Shown here in pieces: positions 54,601 through 63,845 of a DNA stretch of 64,000 nucleotides (positions are counted from its first letter, which is position 1; each line of letters begins with the position of its first letter). The DNA is from Lumbricus rubellus. Its lineage: Eukaryota; Annelida; Clitellata; Crassiclitellata; Lumbricidae. The notes beneath the pieces are model-generated. The model did not search any database, had not been told where the DNA came from, and was given only the letters and a program-made list of their open reading frames with translations. The DNA is taken from assembly GCA_945859605.1 (NCBI GenBank), contig OX243827.1:2839067-2903066 (forward strand), given 5' to 3'. The position numbers and the translations under genes are program-made.

Positions 54601-57416
54601 TTTGATGAATCCCATGAACTATAGTACTTTTTTGTACTGCTCTATGACCCTTCCCAAATCAGTAATAGTGGAAGAGAAAACCACTTTCAGAACTCTTGAT
54701 GATAAAAAAAATTTCTGAACTTTTGTATGATCATATTCTTATCTTAAACACGATATGTGATATTAACAGGTTCAATTGGATGGGTGTTTGAAAGTTTAAT
54801 TGGATAATGGATATGCGGTTGCAGTTGCAAAGCAATTGTTACATCAAGAATGTGTAGAAATCAGATAAAATACCACACATATGACTTCACTCATGGCTGT
54901 TTTTTTACATATATTTTAGGAAATTTATTTTTGACAAAAATTAAATGACCTTTGTTTTCTTGTTATTTATTTTCATTCTATATTCTTTTAAAGTTTTGTT
55001 TACTCGGTCCATAATTGTCTGTAGCCCTTCCGGGCCTCTGCAAATCTTAACGCCTCTATACACATTCCACCGCCTTTAATCTTTTCGCTTCCTGCCTTGC
55101 CTCTGATCTCTATTTCACTTTCCTTTGTTATCTTCCTCTATAATTTCTTCACTTAATTGTACACCATGCTATCCATGCGATTTTCTTGCAGCCACTTTGT
55201 TTATGTATGGCTAATTTTTGGTTATTTCAACTTCACTAATATATATTCACTGATTTGTATTTCTTCAGGAGCTGTGCGTCGAAACAGGCTACTGAGAAAC
55301 CCGAGTCGGGCGGAGGTAGAATTAACCGTAAAGATGTGGCTGCGCGGCTCGAGCGATCGAAGTGGCGGTAGACATGCTCGGGATAACCGTCGTCCCGCAC
55401 AGAGAAGAAAGGACCTGGAGAGTGAAAGTGATTCATTAGTGGACTGAACAGTGACTTGGGAGATGCATGATGATGCATGTGTTTTGTAGTTTGAAGCTTG
55501 TTTTGTAGCTTTTGTCAGTAAAGCAAAGCAATCAAATTTGTGGATTATGTTGCATTCTTTAAAATGTAGTTTTTTTAGGAAATATTAGTTTGTTGGTCAT
55601 CTTGTTCTTTTTCACTCCATTAGCAACTATAAGTAGTTGCACACTGATATTGTGCCCATATATATGTGGTTGCAAAGCCATTTGCCAATGGTATATGCCT
55701 AACGTCAGGCCAACATTGATCCAATGTATAGAAGTCGGTTAAGCAGCGGCTTGATGATGGCCTTTGGTTGTACATTGATAGGCAAAACAAAGTTGGGCAA
55801 ATGTTACTGGGTGAACGTAGGCCCGGATTTCAAAACACATTGTACCAACGTTGTTTATCCTACTATATGCCGATGGTATGCGTGATGCAGGGCCAACATT
55901 GACCCAATGTATAGAAGTCGGTTAAGCAGCGGGTTAATGATGGCCTTTGGTTGTATCTTGGTAGGCAAAGCAAAGTTGGGCAAATGTTATTGGGTGAACG
56001 TAGGCCTGATGTCGGGCCAATGTCGTTGAGAGGTTAGTAAAGGATCGGGTCGGCGTTGGCATTTAGTTGGTAAATATACGTTGGGCTAATGTTAACGGGG
56101 GAACGAAGGGCCGTGTAACACAACTACCTTTCGCCAACGTGGCACTACAACCGTTCGCCAACGGTGACTCTGACGTTGGGCTGACGTAAGCCTAATGTAT
56201 GTGTGCTGGCTGGGGTACACCACCGCGCCCCGCAACATAAAATCTGTGTATCTATGGTTTCCGGCTGGTTGTCTGTTAAAACAAATTATGAAAGTTACTT
56301 AAAACTAAGTTAGGCCTATATTATTGAAAATGTTCTGGGAATTGGCTGACCAAGCCCGGAGCTCCCTCTCAGATCACTACCCAATTTTGCTCAGGAGCTT
56401 CGACACCCTGGCCCGCCAGTTGTCGGAAGATGTTCACACTGGCCCGCCACTCAAAAAGGTTTGACACCCCTGCCCTACACCATCGCGTTCCACTATAAAC
56501 ATTGAACTAGTGCTGTATAGAAGTCACCAGATTATTTATGAAGATGGTGAGAAAGAAAGAATGGCAATGTAGCCTATATACTGTGAAAGCTGATTTGCGT
56601 GGCGCATGTGTCTTGGTATGCTTCACACTTCACCATGTTGTTTGTACACGGTGAGTGCCGATTATACTTCTCATCTGTACAAGTGTAGCACTCCAACGAT
56701 TCAACCCCTGCAGAAAAATTAAACAACGTAAAATTTAGCACACTCCAACTGCAATTAAGGCAGTGATCATGAAAAAAAATCATCGACATGTCTATAATAC
56801 AACCCGGTAATTTGTGTAGGCCTAGCTCCACTGTTTCAGTGAGCAAGGAGAATGATCAGTCAAGGCTTTCAATCAATTCGGTGTAGGCCTAGACCTATGC
56901 TTAGCCTACTACCAATATCCCCATGTAGCTCATAGAACTCATATAAAAATTCAGAAAACCCGTTGATAGACTCACTGATCACCTAGTTGAATTCAAGGCC
57001 GAGTCTGCAGTCACTTATCGTTCAGTGGACAAGCAGAACTCGCAAACCTAAACAGTAAACAACCTGCAGGCCTAAACAAATCGGAGTCAGCATGGCGGCG
57101 CCAGGATTTCAGTTGGGGGGCTGATTTTCCGGAAACATTTCCATTGTTTTCCGCCAAAATTTGTGATGAACTTTTTTTGTCATCAGCTTCAATTTTTTTG
57201 GAGAGGGGGGACTGAACGTCGAAATTTGTCATTTTTACATGGGGAAAAATTGGAGCGCATATTTGGGGGGCTTAGGTTCCTAGCCTCCCCTCTGTCGCCG
57301 CTACTGGTCGACTTTGCCGCTTATTAGACCTAACAATCAAACACCGTCAATGAGATTTATAGCTTACTTGAAACGAGAATTCCCGAAATGATCATCAACA
57401 GCAACTGAACAATCAT
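48645..57416 (-). CDS. Ly6/uPAR-type three-finger protein, GPI-anchored (142 residues, 4 exons)
   Basis: Exons: 57416-57368, 56707-56582, 49383-49214, 48728-48645, joined in phases 1, 1 and 0. Exon 1 is a signal peptide (MIVQLLLMIISGILVS). Exons 2-3 hold the LU domain, opening with LECYTCTDEKYN and closing with CCTGDLCN, the diagnostic Ly6 end motif. The ten-cysteine pattern is recognisable. Exon 4 encodes a hydrophobic GPI-attachment tail (ISLIALIGCLLVSIVLAMNY). The mature product should be a small domain on the outer plasma membrane. Its partner is not known and I do not assign a named orthologue. Intron 2 is 7.2 kb, far longer than its neighbours, because of the nested transposons inside it. 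Confidence 0.88.
48830..49130. repeat. Degenerate (TTAC)n/(ACTT)n region
   Basis: Loose TTACTTACTTAC-like sequence filling the intron between exons 3 and 4 of the Ly6 gene. Confidence 0.6.
50460..50763. mobile_element. hAT MITE, 304 bp, with 8-bp GTGTAGAC duplication
   Basis: The ends are CAGCGGTTCCCAAACC and GGTTGGGAACCACTG. Exact GTGTAGAC copies lie at 50452-50459 and 50764-50771. It sits inside the larger hAT element. A truncated relative lies at 33105. Confidence 0.92.
51495..52085. repeat. Subterminal inverted repeat (about 155-bp arms) of the DUF4806 element
   Basis: The left arm contains CGACATTGGCTTAACGTAAG, ACACATTGGACCGACATTAA and TTATATGCAGGGAGT. The right arm is the reverse complement (ATATAACCAACATTGGGTTA, GGCCTTACGTTAAGCCAATG). 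A second, outer pair (CCTTCTAGTTC near 51450 and GAACTAGAAGG near 51825) gives a compound foldback. Confidence 0.85.
52842..53117 (-). CDS. Unidentified 91-residue ORF inside the DUF4806 element
   Basis: It runs uninterrupted from ATG to TAA with mixed, gene-like amino-acid content (MTTVIEPSSINASIIFKIRL ... NREFEYANNLERYDDELPKN ... TTKLLKTKNAQGRFLQKITQ). No signal peptide, membrane segment or domain is recognised; it is mostly charged and predicted helical. It lies about 450 bases from, and divergent to, the DUF4806 exons and within the same transposon, so it may be a second element-encoded protein. It could also be a chance ORF. Confidence 0.35.
   Translation of the reverse strand: MTTVIEPSSINASIIFKIRLLVLQGTILINREFEYANNLERYDDELPKNSIQTLSDNIRNKQHIDATTKLLKTKNAQGRFLQKITQLNLFI
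53565..55447 (+). CDS. DUF4806-domain protein (at least three C-terminal exons; 5' end not found)
   Basis: Exons 53565-53785, 54271-54430 and 55269-55447, joined in phases 0 and 1. The second and third give a classic DUF4806 run: YLGAIGGKDVAETTRRIMTS, IMTNSVAQRMNFAGRGRK, IGIGDLNVLKVIVGAVRRN, then a basic tail ending at TGA. Exon 1 is helical and Leu/Gln-rich (LIEAQQLHQGQLLQQIL). It starts in phase 1 after a TTTAG acceptor, so at least one upstream exon with the start codon is missing; I could not find it in 52.1-53.5 kb. The function of DUF4806 is not known to me. The frames are open and the splice sites intact, so the copy may be functional. It lies wholly inside the transposon at 50986-56215, on the strand opposite to the Ly6 gene. 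Confidence 0.8.
55685..56055 (+). repeat. 183-bp direct repeat in the right subterminal region of the DUF4806 element
   Basis: Two copies share GGCCAACATTGAxCCAATGT, ATAGAAGTCGGTTAAGCAGC, GATGGCCTTTGGTTGTA and TGGGTGAACGTAGGCC. It adds further CCAACATTG and CCAATGT motifs next to the right end. Confidence 0.85.
57095..57312. mobile_element. Possible MITE in intron 1 of the Ly6 gene
   Basis: GGCGGCGCCAGGATTTCAGT at the left faces, inverted, AGCGGCGACAGAGGGGAGGC at the right. The G-run/C-run layout is like the hAT MITE at 42513. A target duplication was not found, so this is tentative. Confidence 0.4.
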
Positions 57417-58089
57417 CGTTGCATATATAGCCTAGGTTTGGCTCTTTCACAGACTATCATGAGAAAATCCAAGAGTTCTGATCGAGACTGTTTTTTAAAA
57501 AAAATCCCGTGATGAGAGCTCTTTGTAAAGCTGTAGGGCCTACTCAATTCCGTGTTAGGAAATAGATTCACGAAAACGACGACTATAGTGATGGCCAACT
57601 AACTGCATGTTTACAAAATAGTTCAAGGTATGAAATGATTTTAACTCTATAATACGCGTAGGTATCCTCGTTTGAACGCTTATCATTGCTAATAGAATTG
57701 GACTTTATCCGGTTGACTCAAGGCAAGACGAGAGCTTATCAGATAAGAAGAAGAAGATTGTTGCAGGTAGGCTATACACTGATTGGCCTTTACCTGTCAA
57801 TCAGCTTTCAGATGAGCCAAACGTCGAACGAACCCATCGCTTGGTCAATTTGGTTTTCCCAATGACACAGAGACGTGGACGGCAGACTAGGCCTATCCTT
57901 GTGGAAAGACTGGCGTGTCTCCTTCCAACTTCCAAGTGCCAGCTTCACTTATAGAATGCTAGTGGATTAGGAATCCCATTGACATCTTTCTAGCCTTGAG
58001 CGGCACTTCATATACGCTCCTCTTTTCAGTCAATTTAGCAGACTTTATGTAGCACTGAAAATAATTGTATTTTTCACTGACTTTATTAG

Positions 58090-58192
58090 GGGGAGAGGGA
58101 GGGGGAGGGGAGGGGAGGGGGAGGGGAGGGGAAGGAGGAGGAGGAGGGGGAGGGGAGGGGGAGGGGGAGGGGAAAGGGGAGGGGAAGGACGG
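58090..58192 (+). repeat. Polypurine (GGGGA)n tract
   Basis: About 100 bases of GGGGAGGGGAGGGGGAGG-type sequence with many runs of four or five G. Such sequence can form G-quadruplex or triplex structures. It lies 675-775 bases upstream of the Ly6 start codon. Confidence 0.9.
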
Positions 58193-59105
58193 TCTTTTCT
58201 GCCACAGCAACGCGTGGCCGGGTACAGCTAGTGTAGGCCTACCGCCTACGTACTACTACTAGCCTACGGTATATTATATTTACTATAATAGGCTACATAT
58301 CAATTGTTGCTGCGATAGTCATTGTTCATACTTTTTATATAGCACATTAATAGCCTAATCAGTATATAGGCCTATTAGGCTATTAGGCAGTCTTCGTTAC
58401 CTAATTTACCTACAATATTATCTCCGTACAGTACGTAGGCCTATACTTTATGCTTAGCCTATGTCTGTCTGTTTATAAGCATACATAATCGTAATCGTGA
58501 TCTCGAAACTTCAACAGCGTCCACAAAAGCTAAGTCAACTACATGTAGGCTAGCTGTTCATTGACAGGCGCTCAATCAAAACAAAATGTATAAGCAAAGG
58601 TCAAGATCCGGAGAGTCAGACGAGTAGCTAGACAGAAAGCAAAGTTATTCCAAATGGAGGAACCAATTGGTACCAAACAACACCAAAATTGCTTGATGCT
58701 GTGTCAGAGCAGATAGTGGCTCCTAGCCTCTAGCTAAAAAAATAATGTCCAGCGCCGCTACTGCGATTGGAGGCCTCGTTGACTGTTGGTTTGGCCGCAG
58801 TAGGCTATAGGCTACTGTGGTTTGGCGTCAGCTAGAAAAGGTATAAACAGCTTTAAAATTCATTCCATGAAAGCTATTAGCATGCCATGTGTTAAATTCT
58901 GCAGGCACTTTTGCTCAAAGCAGTACATTGAGCTGGTGCAAAGCGTTTAGCCTTAAAGGCCAAGTTTCTTCTCTCCGAAGAATGTTAATTTATAGGCGTG
59001 GCTACGGAGATCTGCGGGCCAATGACCACGGGTTCGAAATCTGGCTGACACATAAGCCCTAGGACAGGTAAAATTGTATACCCGCTAATACAGAATAATC
59101 TGCTG

Positions 59106-59855
59106 GCAGGGGTGGGGAATTATTTTGTTCCTCCGAGCCTGCTCCTCAGCTAGACAGCGTGGGGCTTCTCAATTGTTGGGCCTTCGAGTTCTGCCAAGGG
59201 CCAACAATATCAAGGCAAGGTGGTATTACATAACTTTAGACTCCTTCCCTTCTCAACTCCCATATAAAGCTCTAGCTGGTGCCGAGACTTACCGGCCCAC
59301 AGCTGCACGATGTTTTCTGTGCCACCACTATAGCTAATCTGCATAAGACCAGGTCAAGTTACCAGGCTATACAGTGAGACTGGACAGATGACTGGACAGT
59401 TTACTGGCAAGGTGTATGTGGACTGATCTTGGTTCACCAGCCTATATCAGGGTGAGAATTGGGGGGTTGGGGGTTCAACCCCCAGTCTTTCTTAGAGCCT
59501 CATAGTAAAGTCTGTTTTTCACACCCAAATTCCAAGTGGATAATGGTCCATCCCCCCAGTTATTTTTCCACAATTCTTACACTGCCTACAAACAAGGTTC
59601 CTTCAATGCATCTTGACCTCCAGGTGTACGTGTACCTTTGTTTATAAGTCTGGGCACCAGATATAGCTTTATACAGTTGAAATCTCAATTGACAAACTGA
59701 GAAGCCAGCCAGTGTAAACTGATTATAATACAACAACAAGGCCCAACAATTGAGAAACTGTCTATTATCTGCAAGCCTGCAAGGTGTGTATGGATCTTGG
59801 TCTAGTTGAGGAGTATGCTTGGAGGAACAAACAATTCTACCTCCCCCACCAGGAG
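59106..59855. mobile_element. Decayed hAT-like element with inverted subterminal arms
   Basis: The left end CAGGGGTGGGGAATTATTTTG (a common hAT start) is followed by TTCTCAATTGTTGGGCCTT. The right side has the inverted AAGGCCCAACAATTGAGAA and GGAGGAACAAACAATTCTAC. The last bases and the target duplication are not clear. Confidence 0.6.
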
Positions 59856-60734
59856 AGTATCCAAACATTGGAAGGGCTCGATGGTCAGCTGTATTAGTCT
59901 AAATAGCCTACAAACATGTATACATATAAGTTGGTGTACAGTCGACCTAGATTCTTTCCTCCCCCTCCCTTGAGACATGCCAACCGTACGGTCATCCCTG
60001 GGATCATTAGTGCAATGATATCGGAATCTGTCAGTCAAACTTAAAGCAGAGGGTCATTGCTTAAGCCACGCCTACGCCAACCTTGGGCTTTAAACAGCGT
60101 TTTAGAAAATGGTGATTTTCTAAGTTACGGTGCTATACAAATTCTCTTGCTTACTCACTGACTTAGTCATACGTCATGACTCACTTAGTTTTCAGGGAAC
60201 CAGCGTTGTCCAGCGCATTGTGGGTAGGCATCAACTGTTTTCTTGCGAAATTCATTTTTCAGGAAATTGTTTAAAATCTTCTAGATTTAATGTAGATTTA
60301 TTCGGTAAGTATTTTATTCGTACAGCTGTGATGTCGCTATGGTTAAAAGTTGTGTGACTTACTGGTGTTATCTGTCGTCGTGTTATAGAAGGCGTTACTT
60401 GTAGCATTTCGGTTGGGTGGTCTACCAGAAAGTGTCAACTTGTATTGGAGATGATGGCTGGATACTTAGTTGATGTTACGAGTGCTGAGATAATAATAAT
60501 GTATTGAGATGATTGCTGACGAACGGTGTTATCGTTTATACTGACTGCATTCGATCTGGGGAATTGTGTTACTAACACCGGAAATGATCTGGCAAATTCG
60601 CCAAGGACCTTGATTGGGTTTACCCCAATTCTCGAAACGATTCTCTGATTTGATGAAAATGCAAACCTAGACATATTTTCCCAATCAACTTTTCTGAAAT
60701 CTGAAAAACTTCTATGGACAAATATTATGTCGTG

Positions 60735-60795
60735 CTTGAGTCGAGAATGCCTCTGAGTAGTCCCCTTGAAGAGGCGCTATAGAAATTCATGAATG
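60735..60795 (+). mobile_element. Solo SINE-1/LINE tail
   Basis: GAGAATGCCTCTGAGTAG, then CCTTGAAGAGGCGCTATAG, between the putative CREB 5' UTR exon and coding exon 1. Confidence 0.72.
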
Positions 60796-60914
60796 GCTGA
60801 ATCTGGGGTGGTTATACTGGATGTAAGTGTAAGCGTGGCATACACTTACATCCACTTACACTTACATTTGTACTTGTGTTCGAATGACATGATTTTTTGA
60901 CGTGCAGGTGGGTC

Positions 60915-63534
60915 ATGGCAGATCAGAGAGATTCGTCAGCACGCGCTGTCATTCGCATTTCAACATCTGGTTCAACAAAGCAGGGAACGTCCGTCATCCA
61001 CACGTCACGACAGCTGACAGGAAGAGAATTTCTAAAGGTCTTTTGCCAGTTTCATTGTTGCGTTTATGTCACAGACTTGTTACACTCATTAATGTTTGTC
61101 TTTTATACAATGACATGAGCAATTTCATTTCTGTACTTGACTCTTAAAAGCACAGCACTCGAAAAACCTGTGGCTTATATGTAAGCCGGGTTTCATAAAT
61201 GTGTTTTGTGCTACATGCAGCTCCTTACAGATGCAATGTTTTTAACATGTAGCTTATTATGTGAAACTTTTTCTTGCTTTACTTGTAACATCATCCATGT
61301 GTTTCTATTAACGTACGCTTAGAAGTTCTTAGAACACGTCAAACGATCCTATCTAGTCTACTGACTTCTATAGCACCATTGTCATAAAACCCAAAGACAA
61401 CATCACTGGCATAAGTGAAACTACAATAATGAGTAAGTATCCAATGTGAAGGAAAGCCTACCTGAAACACCACGATTGGTCAAAGAAACAGGAGCCAAAG
61501 TCATTGATTACAACGGGGTCAAATGTTTACAAAGATGGATGTACATTGTACAAGTACTCCAGTATCTGACTGTGCTAAACAATCTCACCTGTGCTACAGA
61601 ATCTTCTGTACGCTGTATTCCTTTTGAAAATGCCACTCCAGTGGTCATGAGATTTATTTATATAGCAGGTAATTGATGTTGACTGAAGTTTTCAATCTGT
61701 TTCTGGACGTGAAAGTCGATTGTGTTAAATTGTTGTTCAGTTGCCATCGAAATCGTCCGACGGTGAATTCATCGGATCAGGAAACGACGACGATGAACAG
61801 ACGGACAACAATGTTCGGAGACGAGAGATCCTCGCACGAAGACCGTCCTATAGGTATTCATTCGTTTTATAACAGACTTTCCAGCTTTGGACTTGACAAA
61901 TGTCTGAGGACAATGGAGATTGTATTGTAAATGAACGTTTATAAAGCGCTTCTCTCAGCGAAATGCTTTTCAGAAGCGCTGCTCGACCCAAAGTGAAAAA
62001 AACAGGACTTTGAAGAGACAAATTCATTTAATGAATGAATGAATTGCGTTACGAAAGTCATTCGATTTGATCGTCAGGTAATGCATTATGCTATATTTGA
62101 AGAGGTTACTTTCTACTTGCGGCTGAGTCAAACATGGGATCTTTACATCAGTATGTGATTGTGTGTTGAAATGAAAGTCTGTGCCAAGTTTCCGCTATTT
62201 CCACTATTTGATTTTGCGATTATGTTGTTTGCAGGAAGTTATTCAACGATCTGACCGGTGATCAGCAGCAGCAGCATCATCATCAGCATCAGCAACTGCA
62301 GGGTTACGTTGTTCGAAAGATCGAGGAAGACTCAAGCGACGGACATATGACGCAAGGCAGCAATGACAACAGCAACGACGACTCAACCTCAGCCATGGGT
62401 AACAATTGTATTGTATTGTGTATGACCACTTAAAAGGCACTTCTCTCACAAAAACCTTTCAAAAGCACTCTCGGTGCGATAAGTACCAATCAACTTTTGG
62501 CAGTATTGCTTTAAAATGTAAACATTTGTCTGTTGTGTCAGGTCAGACGTTTCGGATCGTCTCTCAAGACGACGGCTCCGAGTCCGGTCTTCAGACGCTG
62601 ACGGTTGGCGGAAATATTCCGACGTCTGGCACGACCGCTGTCATCCAATATACTCAAGGCCCTGACGGCGGACAATACTTCATTCCAGGTACGTAGCAAT
62701 GCAGGCTGTGTCAGTTAGTAGATGTAGTCAGATGCTGATTTGGGACGTGGAGCGTTTGGGATGTGACTTTCTCCTCCCCTGTTATGGGATCTTGAGCAAG
62801 TCTTTCAGTGCCATTAGTTGCGTCTAATAAATTTCTACGTAATTGTGATTTTATTATTAGTGTAAAAATGGCGATAATTATCTGTGGAGTCGTATGTAGG
62901 GATGCTGATAGAATTGTAGATGCTGAACGCTTGTCGTTATAATTAATTAATTTTGTGTTACAATTTTTGGGCAACTCTTTTGTGAGCTACTTAAACGAAC
63001 TAAATGAAGTGCTGTCGTATGCGGCATAAGTGAGTGAGCAGTGTCTCTTCACGGATTTGTCGTTTACGAGCTTTTGTTCGTATGCTTTACGCGTTTTGAG
63101 GTTGGGAATGGTGCCTGGTGCTGAATTAGTATATAGCTCTGTTTGTGCTTAAGTTCGCAGGTCTTATCTGGGTTGAATATTTTGAGAGGTTTATAAAGAG
63201 ATGTGTTTTATCTTCCATTGTCCAGTTTTTCACTTTCTTGTAGGTTATGTGGACTGAACTCTGTAGCACTCAGAACTTTATTTAATCAGTTTGGATGAAA
63301 GATACTTTGGTGAAAATCAATATTTCCTCTTTGTTAGAAACTTATTTTCTTTCCTGCATGGTTGATTTTACATCTGAAACAATTGGCTTAAATTGTAGTT
63401 CAGCAGCTGAGTCCTTCTGGGGTCATGTCTTTTCCGCAAGGAATTATGATGTCTAGCGGTGGAGGTCATGAAGGCGGACACCAAGTGCTTGAAGAGGCGT
63501 CTCGGAAGAGAGAATTACGTCTTCTTAAAAACAA
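60915..63534 (+). CDS. CREB/CREM/ATF1-type bZIP transcription factor, N-terminal exons (zipper exon beyond window)
   Basis: cAMP/PKA-responsive activator that binds CRE sites in the nucleus. Exons: 60915-61037, 61741-61853, 62235-62398, 62542-62688, 63399-63534, with phases 0, 2, 1, 1, 2 all consistent. Exon 2 carries the kinase-inducible domain core RRREILARRPSYR, with the PKA site serine of RRPSY. Exon 3 continues KLFNDLTGDQ, the helix that binds CBP/p300 KIX, then a Gln/His run. Exon 4 is the Q2-like activation region (QTFRIVSQDDG ... IQYTQGPDGGQYFIPG). Exon 5 enters the bZIP basic region: EEASRKRELRLLKNK. There is no N-terminal Q1 domain; exon 1 gives a short Ser/Thr-rich start (MADQRDSSARAVIRIST) and is the least certain exon because its donor (AAG|GTCTTT) is weak. 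The leucine zipper is missing only because the window ends. Confidence 0.9.
61925..61992 (-). repeat. Repeat family C tail
   Basis: Minus strand: AGCAGCGCTTCTGAAAAGC, GAGAGAAGCGCTTTATAAAC and an AATAC-like end. A second copy lies at 62405-62480. Both are in CREB introns. Confidence 0.6.
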
Positions 63535-63674
63535 GCAAGTTTTCTTCGTTTTTTATTTGATTGCCATTTTCCTGCCACTGAAATTAGAAAGAGACGATTG
63601 CATTGGATGGGACGATATGCAGTTGATAGGCATGGTTGATTAGAACAGTCTGCAACATGATGAGGTTTATCCGC

Positions 63675-63845
63675 GATGGAAGATGGAAAACGTGAAGACC
63701 ATGGAAGAACTGACCAGAGACCATCAAGGACGACTTAGTGGTTTAGATGTTGTTAGATGAGGTTGCAAGACTGGCATTGGACAGAGATGAATGGAGAAGA
63801 TACGTTGTCCGATGTGTGGACTTTCATGGGAATGTCTAAGTGCTA
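63675..63845 (+). mobile_element. Decayed LINE 3' end (same family as 4190 and 45478)
   Basis: CCATCAAGGACGACTTAGTG, GCATTGGACAGAGATGAATG and GAGAAGATACGTTGTCCGATG match the other two copies with frameshifts. The sequence GTCTAAGTGCTAAG marks the 3' end. It lies downstream of CREB exon 5. Confidence 0.68.

Larger units (their letters stand above)
50986..56215. mobile_element. 5.23-kb DNA transposon carrying a DUF4806 gene; TIR CCCAGCCAGCACAC, 3-bp TAC duplication
   Basis: The left end is GTCCCAGCCAGCACACCTAC and the right end, reversed, CCCCAGCCAGCACACATAC. TAC lies on both sides (50983-50985, 56216-56218) within a SINE-1 whose empty site has one TAC. The subterminal regions (51000-52085, 55660-56200) are dense in ACATTGG, CCAATGT, CAACGT and ACGTTGG motifs. 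An inverted pair of about 155 bp lies at 51495-51650 and 51925-52085. A 183-bp direct repeat starts at about 55685 and 55870. The interior carries the three DUF4806 exons (plus) and a 91-codon ORF (minus). No transposase of a known superfamily was recognised. A 3-bp duplication occurs in Harbinger, CACTA, Zator and Academ elements, and none is confirmed here. Confidence 0.85.
50795..56233 (-). mobile_element. SINE-1 copy B, split by the 5.2-kb DUF4806 element
   Basis: The left part (50795-50985) carries, on the minus strand, the B box AGGTTCGAATCCACCTC, the body and GGGAGCGCCTCTGAGTAG. The right part (56216-56233) supplies the 5' start GGGGCGCGGTGGTGTA. The intact copy at 9645-9838 shows the two parts were once continuous across a single TAC. 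Confidence 0.87.
50280..56472. mobile_element. hAT element with 8-bp CCCTACAC duplication, interrupted by three later insertions
   Basis: The left end is CAGGGATGTCAAAGAGCTGG and the right end TTTGACACCCCTG. Both carry GGCCCGCCxG-type subterminal sequence. Exact CCCTACAC copies lie at 50272-50279 and 56473-56480. Its own sequence is about 500 bp (50280-50459, 50764-50794, 56234-56472) and contains no ORF, so it was a non-autonomous element before the insertions. Confidence 0.9.
50220..56500 (-). mobile_element. SINE-1 copy A (outermost host of the nest), split by a hAT element
   Basis: The left part (about 50220-50279) reads, on the minus strand, GGTTCGAATCTACCTCAAG. The right part (56481-56495) supplies GGAACGCGATG, equivalent to the GGCGCGGTGG start of SINE-1. 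Removing 50280-56472 and one CCCTACAC copy restores a continuous SINE head. Confidence 0.75.
57417..60914. other. Divergent spacer between the Ly6 gene and the CREB gene
   Basis: It holds a GGGGA-rich tract (58090-58190), a decayed hAT-like element (59106-59855), a SINE tail (60735-60795) and a short palindromic ATGTAAGTGTAAG repeat at about 60818-60868. A stretch ending TTATTCG|GTAAGT at about 60305 could be a 5' UTR exon of the CREB gene, but only its donor supports this. No ORF here looks coding. Confidence 0.5.

Noticed and set aside
61446..61676. Additional CREB coding exon (KESLPETPRLVKETGAK...)
   Set aside because: The ORF has no resemblance to CREB-family sequence and no paired acceptor and donor in a fitting phase.
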